From Clostridia bacterium (GTDB lineage: Bacteria; Bacillota; DULZ01), in the NCBI GenBank assembly GCA_012520135.1, contig JAAYOX010000323.1, positions 1 to 7,406 of the forward strand: a stretch of DNA of 7,406 nt. Direction: 5' to 3'. Of the stretch, positions 1 to 4,915 are shown in pieces. The notes under the pieces are model-generated. The model was not told the origin of the DNA and searched no databases. It saw only the letters and a program-made list of their open reading frames with translations. Every line of letters begins with the position of its first letter. Positions within the stretch are counted from its first letter, which is position 1. Made by a program: the position numbers and the translations under genes.

Positions 1-410
1 GCGGCATAAAGAGCCAAAAGTAACAGTGTCAGGCTGAAGACCACCATCGGAGTCTCCGGCATAAAAGCGGTACTCAATACATTGCCGAATTCCCTAACGA
101 TAACAATCAGTAAACTGGCAAGGTAGAGGAGATACATAATCCACACCAGTCTAGCCGGCCAAATGCCTAAAATTTCTTGTGTATATTCGCCAAAAGTCCT
201 GCCCGGAAAACGCAAGGCCAGTTTAGTAGTTACCCAGACCACCAGCATTCCGTAAAGGGTGGCCGGGAGCAGGAGCGATATCCAGGCATTTTGCCCCGCA
301 ACCCGGATGGACATAGACGGTGCATGAACAATGGCAGTAGCCCCCACTACGGTAATCAACAACAAGATTAACTGGCCTCCCGTGACCTGAGTATACTTGT
401 TAAGGGCCAT
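1..410 (-). CDS. gerAB: GerAB-like germinant receptor permease subunit (3' end outside window)
   Basis: This is the N-terminal 136 residues of an integral membrane protein of the GerAB / endospore germination permease family (amino-acid permease superfamily). It reads MALNKYTQVTGGQLILLL and continues with long hydrophobic segments and the family-like stretch FPGRTFGEYTQEILG. In the family, GerAB sits in the spore inner membrane beside GerAA and GerAC and takes part in binding nutrient germinants. The start ATG at 408-410 lies inside the last codons of gerAA (ATGGCCCTTAA, 11-nt overlap) and is preceded by an AAGGGTGA-type ribosome site, so the two genes are translationally coupled. The gene order gerAA-gerAB is canonical, and a gerAC would be expected beyond the left edge. 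The C-terminal two-thirds is not in the window. Confidence 0.9.
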   Translation of the reverse strand, partial: MALNKYTQVTGGQLILLLITVVGATAIVHAPSMSIRVAGQNAWISLLLPATLYGMLVVWVTTKLALRFPGRTFGEYTQEILGIWPARLVWIMYLLYLASLLIVIVREFGNVLSTAFMPETPMVVFSLTLLLLALYA

Positions 411-1998
411 TCTCATCACCCTTCCTGGGAGGCACAGGCTTTTGGCCTAAAGGCTGCCTCTTCCGGTCTTGGATACCGAAATACCTGGGTCTGGTGAGCA
501 TCATCCACCAGGGAACTCTAAGATAAATATCCTTCCAGCCTGACAGGTGAAGGGGAGCAATAGGTGCCAAATATGGAACCCCAAAAGACCGGAGGGAGCA
601 TAAATGAATCAGAATCACCATCAAAGCAGCCATGACCCCGAAAAAACCCAAAGCAGTAGCACAAAACATGATGGGAAACCGTAACAGTCGAATCGCAAAG
701 GAACCGCTGGTAGTAGGAATAATAAAGGAAGCTAAGGCGGTTACGGAGACCACAATCACCATTAAAGGCGAGACTAACCCGGCAGTCACCGCCGCATTGC
801 CAATCACCAATGCTCCTACAATACTGGTAGCTTGTCCCACGGGGCGGGGCAGTCTCACCCCGGCTTCCCGCAGGATTTCAAAGGTACCTTCCATCAGAAT
901 CGCCTCTACAAAGGCCGGGAAGGGTACCCGTTCCCGGCCGGCGGCTATGGAAATAAGAAGGCTGGTGGGTAAAAGCTCCTGGTGAAAAGTAACTACCGCT
1001 ATGTAACTGGCCGGCAGGAGCAAGGCAATATTGACGGCAATAAAGCGGATTAACCTGGTAAACGAGGTATAAATGGAGCGTTCGTAATAATCCTCAGCAG
1101 TATGAAGAAACTGGGGAAAAGTCATGGGCATGAGCAAGGCAAATGGAGTATTATCCACTAGCACGGCCACCTGGCCCTCCAACAAACCGGCAGCCACCCG
1201 ATCAGGCCTTTCGGTGGCATTAATTTGAGGAAAGGGAGACCAAGGGGAGTCTTCAATGAATTCGGCGATATAATTGCTTTCCAGAACTCCATCAATCTCG
1301 ATCTTGCTGATCCGGTTTTTCACTTCCTCCACTATTTCCGGATCCGCAATGCCGCTAATATAGGTGATCACAACATCTGTTTTACTGAGCTTACCCAGTT
1401 GCAATTTTTCCATTTTCAGTTGGTGGGTTTTCAAGCGCCGTCGTAATAAGGTGATATTTATCCCCAATAATTCCACGAAGGCATCCCTTGGTCCCCGGAC
1501 CGCTGTTTCTGAAGCGGCTTCTTCAATGGACCTTATTTCCAGTCTCTTAATGCTTAAACCCAGCACTTTGTTAATACCGTCTATTAGTAAAATACCATGG
1601 CCGTCCAAAAGGACAGCCATCGCCTCGTCCAACATAGTGACCGTTTTGACCCCTACCGTTTCAACTAATTGTTGTTCAACACTGTTTAACAAGTCCGGTT
1701 CCCGGCCGATAGTTACGGTTTTTATTCCGGTTAACGGGGCCAACACATTATCTTCCAGTGTTTTTTTATCGATCATGTTATCCAGATAAATAACACAAGC
1801 AGCCTTGGACGGTTGGGTACCTAACTGAAAGTAACGATATTTGACATCGACACAATTTTCCAGTAATTCCTGGAATATCTGCAAATTCAATTCCAGTTTG
1901 TAATAAAACTCCTGCCTTGAGGCATTCTCCGGAGCCGGAATCCCTTTCTGCCGAGAGGAAATCCTTTCCCGGAACCGTCTGCGTAAACTTTTGAGCAC
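400..1998 (-). CDS. gerAA: GerAA-like spore germination protein (germinant receptor A subunit)
   Basis: This 532-residue protein is full length for the GerA/GerAA family, the A subunit of nutrient germinant receptors in the spore inner membrane. The first ~310 residues form the hydrophilic N-terminal domain, with the family motifs RGPRDAFVE (168-176) and RPDRVAAGLLEGQVAVLVD (264-282). Membrane segments follow at about 317-338, 391-408, 409-428 and 440-465. The most conserved family block, PFPAFVEAILMEGTFEILRE plus AGVRLP, is at 359-384, followed by SIVGALVIGNAAVTAGLVSP (392-411). Translation starts at GTG 1996-1998, placed by AAGGAGG at 2006-2012 with a 7-nt gap. It is the first gene of a ger operon, overlapping gerAB by 11 nt. 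A sigma-G-like promoter upstream predicts forespore expression. I see no truncation or frameshift. Confidence 0.96.
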   Translation of the reverse strand: MLKSLRRRFRERISSRQKGIPAPENASRQEFYYKLELNLQIFQELLENCVDVKYRYFQLGTQPSKAACVIYLDNMIDKKTLEDNVLAPLTGIKTVTIGREPDLLNSVEQQLVETVGVKTVTMLDEAMAVLLDGHGILLIDGINKVLGLSIKRLEIRSIEEAASETAVRGPRDAFVELLGINITLLRRRLKTHQLKMEKLQLGKLSKTDVVITYISGIADPEIVEEVKNRISKIEIDGVLESNYIAEFIEDSPWSPFPQINATERPDRVAAGLLEGQVAVLVDNTPFALLMPMTFPQFLHTAEDYYERSIYTSFTRLIRFIAVNIALLLPASYIAVVTFHQELLPTSLLISIAAGRERVPFPAFVEAILMEGTFEILREAGVRLPRPVGQATSIVGALVIGNAAVTAGLVSPLMVIVVSVTALASFIIPTTSGSFAIRLLRFPIMFCATALGFFGVMAALMVILIHLCSLRSFGVPYLAPIAPLHLSGWKDIYLRVPWWMMLTRPRYFGIQDRKRQPLGQKPVPPRKGDENGP

Positions 1999-2005
1999 AA
2001 GATTG

Positions 2006-2012
2006 CCTCCTT
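2006..2012 (-). promoter_or_regulatory. Ribosome binding site deciding the GTG start of gerAA
   Basis: AAGGAGG on the minus strand lies 7 nt before GTG 1998. This supports the GTG start over any longer reading, because the upstream ATG codons on this strand are in another frame. Confidence 0.8.
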
Positions 2013-2027
2013 CTTCCCGATTAGGCT

Positions 2028-2058
2028 TAGTATGCCAAATTCTCCTTTTCCCTTATGC
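2028..2058 (-). promoter_or_regulatory. Candidate sigma-G (forespore) promoter of the ger operon
   Basis: On the minus strand GCATA (2054-2058) fits the sigma-G -35 consensus gHATR. CATACTA (2028-2034, preceded by G) fits the -10 consensus gCATnHTA completely. The gap is 18 nt if the leading G is counted in the -10 element, which is the usual sigma-G spacing. ger operons in Bacillus are sigma-G dependent. The site lies about 30 nt upstream of the gerAA start and just past the terminator of the preceding gene, so the ger operon appears to have its own start point. No transcript data are available here. Confidence 0.7.
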
Positions 2059-2078
2059 ATCAATCCGTTCAAGCCGCG

Positions 2079-2111
2079 AAAAAACCGGCGGCCACATAGG
2101 CACCTCCGGTT
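2079..2111 (-). terminator. Rho-independent terminator of the MoaD-like gene
   Basis: On the minus strand AACCGG (2106-2111) pairs with CCGGTT (2083-2088). Two more G-C pairs lie inside after one mismatch, and the T run continues through 2079. It sits about 50 nt after the stop of the gene ending at 2162 and separates it from the gerA promoter. Confidence 0.65.
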
Positions 2112-2161
2112 CCTAATAATTAATTATTTTATTGACCTTCATGCCTCAATAATCCCTCCTA

Positions 2162-2404
2162 CTACGCTTCCTTGGAATGGGGATCCATCAGTACTACTCG
2201 ATCTCCGTCGTTAAGCTTTGCTTCCAAATCAACAGGCTTACCGTTGACCAAGGCCAGGACATTGCTGTCCTCAACGCCAAGGAGATGTAACAACTCCCGG
2301 GGACTGGCATGCTCGGAGATTTCCAGATAACAATTTTTATCGGGACAAACCTTTGCCGCCAGCCTCTGCTTCAAAGGCCCCATGAAATGTAATTTAACTT
2401 GCAT
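2162..2404 (-). CDS. MoaD/ThiS-family beta-grasp protein lacking C-terminal Gly-Gly
   Basis: This 80-residue protein fits the size and pattern of ubiquitin-like sulfur carriers of the MoaD/ThiS superfamily. It has the N-terminal strand MQVKLHFMGPLKQRL, a middle helix ASPRELLHLLGV (34-45), the ALVNGKPVDL hairpin (51-60), and the characteristic LNDGDRVVLMDP (64-75). True sulfur carriers end in Gly-Gly, which is adenylated and thiocarboxylated. This one ends PHSKEA, so the acceptor residue is missing as encoded. Cys20 and Cys25 are the only thiols. The start is ATG 2402-2404. The upstream AGAGGAG is 13 nt away, which is long, but no in-frame alternative start lies between. No partner genes for molybdopterin or thiamine synthesis are adjacent. 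The fold assignment is confident; the biochemical role is unknown. Confidence 0.82.
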   Translation of the reverse strand: MQVKLHFMGPLKQRLAAKVCPDKNCYLEISEHASPRELLHLLGVEDSNVLALVNGKPVDLEAKLNDGDRVVLMDPHSKEA

Positions 2405-2597
2405 TGGACACCAACAGCTCCTCTCTTAAGCTATGCCTTTATCTTATGCCTCCTTTACCGAATAGTTTCCTCGCTCCCAGCCTATTTTTACTGCCATTAA
2501 CAGGCATCTCCGAATAGTTACGGCAATTATAGGTTAATCGGTGTTATGAGCCGGTAACTATGTTAACCATGCCCAATAACACCGATTGAATAATATC
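2405..2597. other. Non-coding gap with an inverted repeat
   Basis: This 193-nt stretch between two minus-strand genes has no credible ORF. It contains the upstream region of the MoaD-like gene, two copies of CCGAATAGTT (2458-2467 and 2510-2519), and the inverted repeat at 2536-2587 described separately. I could not identify a clear promoter in it. Confidence 0.6.
2536..2587. repeat. Perfect 12-bp inverted repeat with nested hairpin
   Basis: AATCGGTGTTAT (2536-2547) is exactly complementary to ATAACACCGATT (2576-2587). The 28-nt gap holds a smaller imperfect hairpin, GGTAAC against GTTAACC, around 2553-2568. It follows the stop of the DUF3243 gene, so it may protect or end that transcript. 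No T run follows on either strand, which argues against a standard intrinsic terminator. A protein-binding dyad is an alternative. Confidence 0.6.
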
Positions 2598-2879
2598 TTA
2601 ATGGGTATTTTTCTTTTCTACTAATTTAATCATTAATCCGGCCAAAGCTTCTCTTTCCCTGTTGTCGGCTATTTGCCACAAGTTTTTTAGGAGACGGTTT
2701 TCGGGAACATCCGGATCAATAGTGTCAAAAAGAAAGTCCCCTAACTCCGCTGCTGATTTGGTCAGAAGTTTTTTGGGCATTTTCATGGCTTGCGCTATTG
2801 CCAAAGCCGTTCCCAGTGTATCAAGCCACTGTTCCCAACTGGTAATTTGCAAATTAATAACCCCCTTTCCTATGTTCAT
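2598..2879 (-). CDS. DUF3243 (YmfJ-like) protein
   Basis: This 93-residue soluble protein matches the DUF3243 family, whose Bacillus member is YmfJ (about 85 residues, function unknown). Family landmarks are the N-terminal W..WLDTLGTALAIAQ (15-30), AAELGDFLFDTIDPDVPENR (43-62), then LLKNLWQIAD and the closing ALAGLMIKLVE. The start is ambiguous. ATG 2877-2879 has GGAGG 10 nt upstream. TTG 2850-2852 (codon 10) has a strong AAAGGGGG 8 nt upstream, the same leader sequence used by the micro-ORFs next door, and would give an 84-residue protein closer to YmfJ. The gene is monocistronic in appearance and divergent from the micropeptide cluster. The function is not known, so no symbol is assigned. 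Confidence 0.85.
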   Translation of the reverse strand: MNIGKGVINLQITSWEQWLDTLGTALAIAQAMKMPKKLLTKSAAELGDFLFDTIDPDVPENRLLKNLWQIADNREREALAGLMIKLVEKKNTH

Positions 2880-2952
2880 CTTTATTGTGCCTCCATTTCC
2901 CTTAACTTATCCTGCTCTGATTGCCAAAAATTTATGTTGCTCCGAAACAGTC

Positions 2953-2980
2953 ACCATCCGGCTGCCACTCCCATAATATG
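2953..2980 (+). promoter_or_regulatory. Candidate sigma-K-type promoter upstream of first micropeptide
   Basis: CACC (AC at 2953-2954) and CATAATATG (2972-2980) resemble the sigma-K elements mACm and CATAnnnTA, with a 17-nt gap and one -10 mismatch. The surroundings (CTCCCATAATAT, and GCTGAAAG before the ribosome site) recur at the second promoter at 3356-3382, which supports function by duplication. It would give a leader of roughly 70 nt. Confidence 0.45.
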
Positions 2981-3055
2981 TTACCAAAAGCCAGCAATAT
3001 TCTCTGTATTTAACCAGGCAATGATTTTGACAGTTTGCTGAAAGGGGGTACATCT

Positions 3056-3169
3056 ATGGGTACTGGAGTTGGTGGTAGTGGTGGAAGTTGCGGCGGTTTC
3101 AACAACAACTTAGCCTTCGCCGTTTTCTTGATTCTTATTCTGCTGATTTTCTCCATCGATAACTATTAA
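3056..3169 (+). CDS. YjcZ-like sporulation micropeptide, copy 1 (37 aa)
   Basis: This short ORF encodes a Gly/Ser-rich head containing Cys12 (MGTGVGGSGGSCGGFNNN), a single very hydrophobic helix LAFAVFLILILLIFS (19-33), and the short tail IDNY. The layout, with Gly-rich start, one membrane helix and almost no tail, resembles the YjcZ family of small sporulation proteins. The family match is by pattern, not by search. Ribosome site AAAGGGGG ends 7 nt before ATG 3056. Two paralogues follow, and the next starts 22 nt after this stop, so copies 1 and 2 are probably one transcript. A sigma-K-like promoter upstream suggests late mother-cell expression and a place in spore coat or outer membrane layers. 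That location is inference. Confidence 0.8.
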   Translation: MGTGVGGSGGSCGGFNNNLAFAVFLILILLIFSIDNY

Positions 3170-3190
3170 TCCGGAAAGGGGGCATGAAAG

Positions 3191-3277
3191 GTGAGTAAAG
3201 GATTTTTTGGCGACTCTTTAGCCTTTGCCATTTTCTTGATCCTGATTCTCTTGATTTTCTCCATCGATAAATATTAA
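3191..3277 (+). CDS. YjcZ-like sporulation micropeptide, copy 2 (28 aa, GTG start)
   Basis: This reads MSKGFFGDS, then LAFAIFLILILLIFS, then IDKY, so it is a short form of copy 1 with the Gly/Ser/Cys head replaced by nine residues. The start is GTG 3191-3193, placed by GGAAAGGGGG with an 8-nt gap. The ATG at 3184 opens only a four-codon reading that ends in TAA. The DNA from the LAF codons through TTAAT after the stop is nearly the same as in copy 1, which points to recent tandem duplication. A strong terminator follows 19 nt after the stop, so copies 1 and 2 form a two-gene unit. Confidence 0.8.
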   Translation: MSKGFFGDSLAFAIFLILILLIFSIDKY

Positions 3278-3296
3278 TGGTAAGGAAAATGCAAAA

Positions 3297-3330
3297 AAGA
3301 CCGGAATTCTGTCCGGTCTTCTTTGTTTTA
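3297..3330 (+). terminator. Rho-independent terminator after micropeptides 1-2
   Basis: AAGACCGGA (3297-3305) pairs perfectly with TCCGGTCTT (3312-3320) around a 6-nt loop, followed by CTTTGTTTT. The A run before it (3293-3298) could make it work on the other strand as well, although no minus-strand gene ends there. Confidence 0.88.
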
Positions 3331-3355
3331 CCTGCGAAGCCCCCTCTCCACTGTA

Positions 3356-3382
3356 ACCATTTCATCAACCTCCCATAATATA
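3356..3382 (+). promoter_or_regulatory. Candidate sigma-K-type promoter of the decayed copy / copy 3
   Basis: AACC (AC at 3356-3357), a 16-nt gap and CATAATATA (3374-3382) match the sigma-K consensus mACm-N16-CATAnnnTA at every fixed position. It is a duplicate of the element at 2953-2980. It now lies about 105 nt upstream of micropeptide 3, with a remnant of another copy in between. Confidence 0.55.
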
Positions 3383-3392
3383 TAGCAGATCA

Positions 3393-3436
3393 GCTGAAAG
3401 GAGGAACATTAGTTAATATTTTCTATTGATGGCTAA
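3393..3436 (+). pseudogene. Probable internally deleted micropeptide copy
   Basis: GCTGAAAGGAGGAACAT (from 3393) matches the ribosome-site leader of copy 1 (GCTGAAAGGGGGTACAT). However, no start codon follows at a usable distance. Instead the sequence runs within a few bases into ATTTTCTATTGATGGCTAA (3418-3436), which resembles the 3' end of copies 1 and 2 (ATTTTCTCCATCGATAACTA). The start codon, head and most of the hydrophobic helix would thus have been lost. The match is short, so this is a tentative reading. The alternative is a leader of copy 3 with chance similarity. Confidence 0.4.
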
Positions 3437-3487
3437 CAACCTTAACATACTTAATTACTCCAATCACATCGGAAAGGGGGATAGGCT

Positions 3488-3568
3488 ATGGGTTCTGGTT
3501 TCTTCGGTAACCAACTGGCGTTTGCCGTATTCTTAATCCTGATCCTACTTATCTTCTCCGTAGACTAG
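3488..3568 (+). CDS. YjcZ-like sporulation micropeptide, copy 3 (26 aa)
   Basis: This reads MGSGFFGNQ, then LAFAVFLILILLIFS, then VD. The 15-residue helix is identical to copy 1 and differs from copy 2 at one residue, while the codons differ at many third positions. This suggests selection on the peptide and an older duplication than copies 1 and 2. GGAAAGGGGG ends 7 nt before ATG 3488. It is followed immediately by its own terminator, so it is a separate transcription unit from copies 1 and 2, probably from the promoter at 3356-3382. Like its siblings it should be a single-pass membrane or coat-associated peptide. The function is unknown. Confidence 0.8.
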   Translation: MGSGFFGNQLAFAVFLILILLIFSVD

Positions 3569-3579
3569 TCAAAACACTT

Positions 3580-3603
3580 AAAGGCCGGTAACCCCGGCCT
3601 TTT
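3580..3603 (+). terminator. Rho-independent terminator after micropeptide 3
   Basis: AAAGGCCGG (3580-3588) pairs with CCGGCCTTT (3594-3602) around TAACC and ends in a short T run. Outer bases ACTT/AAGT can extend the stem with one bulge. Confidence 0.82.
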
Positions 3604-3631
3604 AAGTCGTCAGAATGAATGAGTTCCTTAT

Positions 3632-3660
3632 TTGAATTGAAGAAAGGTTTTTCGTAAATT
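3632..3660 (+). promoter_or_regulatory. Possible sigma-A promoter for the uracil-DNA glycosylase gene
   Basis: TTGAAT (3632-3637) and TAAATT (3655-3660) are separated by exactly 17 nt, each with 4 of 6 consensus bases. It is the only reasonable housekeeping match between the preceding terminator and the gene. Confidence 0.35.
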
Positions 3661-3695
3661 GCCGTGGAAATGATCTAAAAAATATTTGGTTAAGG

Positions 3696-4316
3696 ATGAG
3701 CAAATTGATTGAAACCGGCGCAATATCTATGGAGCAATTAAACCGGCAGGTATCCCAATGCACCCACTGCCCTCTTTGGACCACCCGTACCCAGGTCATC
3801 ACCGGGCAAGGTAGCCTCACAGCCCCATTAATGCTTTTAGGTGAAGCTCCCGGAGGGCATGAAGACATGGTTTCGGGACAAGCTTTTACCGGTGAGGCAG
3901 GACAACATCTTGAGGAATTCCTGCAGTTTATTGATATAGGGAGACAGGAGATCTATTTAACTAACACCGTCAAATGCAGGCCTACCAAACCCTCCCCACG
4001 GGGACGCTACGGACCGTATTCTAACCGGCGCCCCAAAGCATCGGAGATTAAGGCCTGCAGTCACTGGTTGGAGCAAGAGCTCAAACTGGTATCCCCAAAG
4101 ATTATCGCCACTTTGGGCACGGTACCCCTAGGCAGGCTTCTGGGAAAAAACATTGCCATGAAAGATTACCACGGCAGGCCTTTTTTCAGCGAACAATACC
4201 AGGCGTGGGTTTTCCCCCTGTTTCACCCGGCGGCTATCATCTACAACCGGAAAATCCAGCCTCTTTATTATGCCGATTTGGCCCAACTAAAAGAGTTCAT
4301 TAAAATGCATTTGTAA
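3696..4316 (+). CDS. Family 4 (iron-sulfur) uracil-DNA glycosylase
   Basis: This enzyme removes uracil from DNA as the first step of base excision repair. The 206-residue protein has the family-4 features: four Cys for a [4Fe-4S] cluster (C22, C25, C94, C121), motif GEAPG at 49-53 with the active-site Glu50, F64 of the GQAFTG segment that stacks on the base, NTVKCRP (90-96), and the C-terminal motif FHPAA (176-180) with His177. It differs from the textbook pattern in having one extra residue between ED and the G.AF segment. It also has a long basic loop (PTKPSPRGRYGPYSNRRP, 96-113) between the third and fourth cluster Cys. The start is uncertain. AAGG abuts ATG 3696, while TTG 3705 has AAGGATGA at a better distance, and neither choice affects the motifs. 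The membrane protein gene follows 65 nt later. Confidence 0.93.
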   Translation: MSKLIETGAISMEQLNRQVSQCTHCPLWTTRTQVITGQGSLTAPLMLLGEAPGGHEDMVSGQAFTGEAGQHLEEFLQFIDIGRQEIYLTNTVKCRPTKPSPRGRYGPYSNRRPKASEIKACSHWLEQELKLVSPKIIATLGTVPLGRLLGKNIAMKDYHGRPFFSEQYQAWVFPLFHPAAIIYNRKIQPLYYADLAQLKEFIKMHL

Positions 4317-4381
4317 CTACTGCCACCCTGCCGGCGTAGAGTATAAGGAAGGATTGGCTCTAGGCCGGAAGGATGTTTATT

Positions 4382-4915
4382 ATGGAAAGCAGCCGGAATT
4401 CAACCGCCAAGCAAATAGCTTTCATAGGGCAATTGACTGCCCTGGCGGTCATTCTCCAAGCAAGCAGCCTCTATCTTCCCTTGCTGGGAGGATTTCTCTC
4501 CCATTTTGCCACTTTAGTGATTGCCATGGCCACTACTGTAAAGCCCAAATACGGTGCCGCCGCTACTTTTTGTACAGGTTTTCTGCTGCTGTTTTTTACC
4601 CCAAAACAGATCCCTGCATTACTATTGTTTGACGGCCCGTTAGGCTTATGGACCGGTTGGGCTTATTGCAACTATCCTAAACGTCATTACGCCTGGCTAA
4701 TGGCCAGTGTCACCTTAGTATTAGGGATCTGGGTCCTAACTTGGATTTTAGGCATTCCCGTCCTAAACGGGCTAACCCAGGGAACTTCTACGCTTACCGC
4801 TGCGCTGCTAACTACCGGTTTTGCTCTGGTCTACTGCCGGGCTTGGTTATCTTTTACTGATCAAGTCTTTCAGGGTTTAAATAGGCGCTTGCCATTGCTT
4901 TTTAAGGAGGAGTGA
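4382..4915 (+). CDS. Multi-pass membrane protein, ECF transporter S-component-like
   Basis: This 177-residue protein has about six hydrophobic segments (roughly 11-30, 32-52, 58-74, 78-98, 105-127, 137-155) and short ends. The size and the opening pattern (AFIGQLTALAVILQASSLYL, then PLLGGF) recall substrate-binding S components of ECF vitamin transporters. No substrate class can be assigned, and other small membrane families fit almost as well. ATG 4382 was chosen because GGAAGG lies 9 nt before it. The in-frame ATG 4373 directly abuts that site. No EcfA/EcfT genes are nearby, which is normal for S proteins sharing a common energizing module. It may be cotranscribed with the glycosylase upstream. 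Its 3' end overlaps the convergent anti-sigma gene by 14 nt. Confidence 0.7.
   Translation: MESSRNSTAKQIAFIGQLTALAVILQASSLYLPLLGGFLSHFATLVIAMATTVKPKYGAAATFCTGFLLLFFTPKQIPALLLFDGPLGLWTGWAYCNYPKRHYAWLMASVTLVLGIWVLTWILGIPVLNGLTQGTSTLTAALLTTGFALVYCRAWLSFTDQVFQGLNRRLPLLFKEE

Noticed and set aside
632..985. Plus-strand reading frame inside gerAA
   Set aside because: It is antisense to a highly conserved GerA region, has low-information composition and no ribosome site. The same holds for plus-strand frames at 1225-1446 and 1364-1789.
1887..2072. Minus-strand 61-codon frame starting upstream of gerAA
   Set aside because: It overlaps the gerAA start in another frame and covers the sigma-G promoter and ribosome site. 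No family resemblance.
2458..2519. Direct repeat CCGAATAGTT, two copies
   Set aside because: Ten bases in two copies, with no third copy and no regular spacing to a promoter, is too weak for an operator claim.
3135..3368. Minus-strand frame across micropeptide copy 2 and its terminator
   Set aside because: It contains the repeat unit twice (YRWRKS) only because the opposite strand is duplicated, so it is a shadow of the micropeptide genes.
3440..3480. AACATACTTAAT before micropeptide 3 as a separate sporulation promoter
   Set aside because: The -10 resemblance is imperfect and no matching -35 lies at the right distance. The element at 3356-3382 is far better.
4317..4339. Hairpin CTAC/GTAG with GCC/GGC after the glycosylase gene
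   Set aside because: The stem is short and bulged with no T run, so it is not supported as a terminator.
4354..4632. Plus-strand frame with TTG start overlapping the membrane protein
   Set aside because: It has a ribosome-like AAGGAAGG nearby, but its composition is not protein-like and the other frame has clear membrane helices through to the stop.
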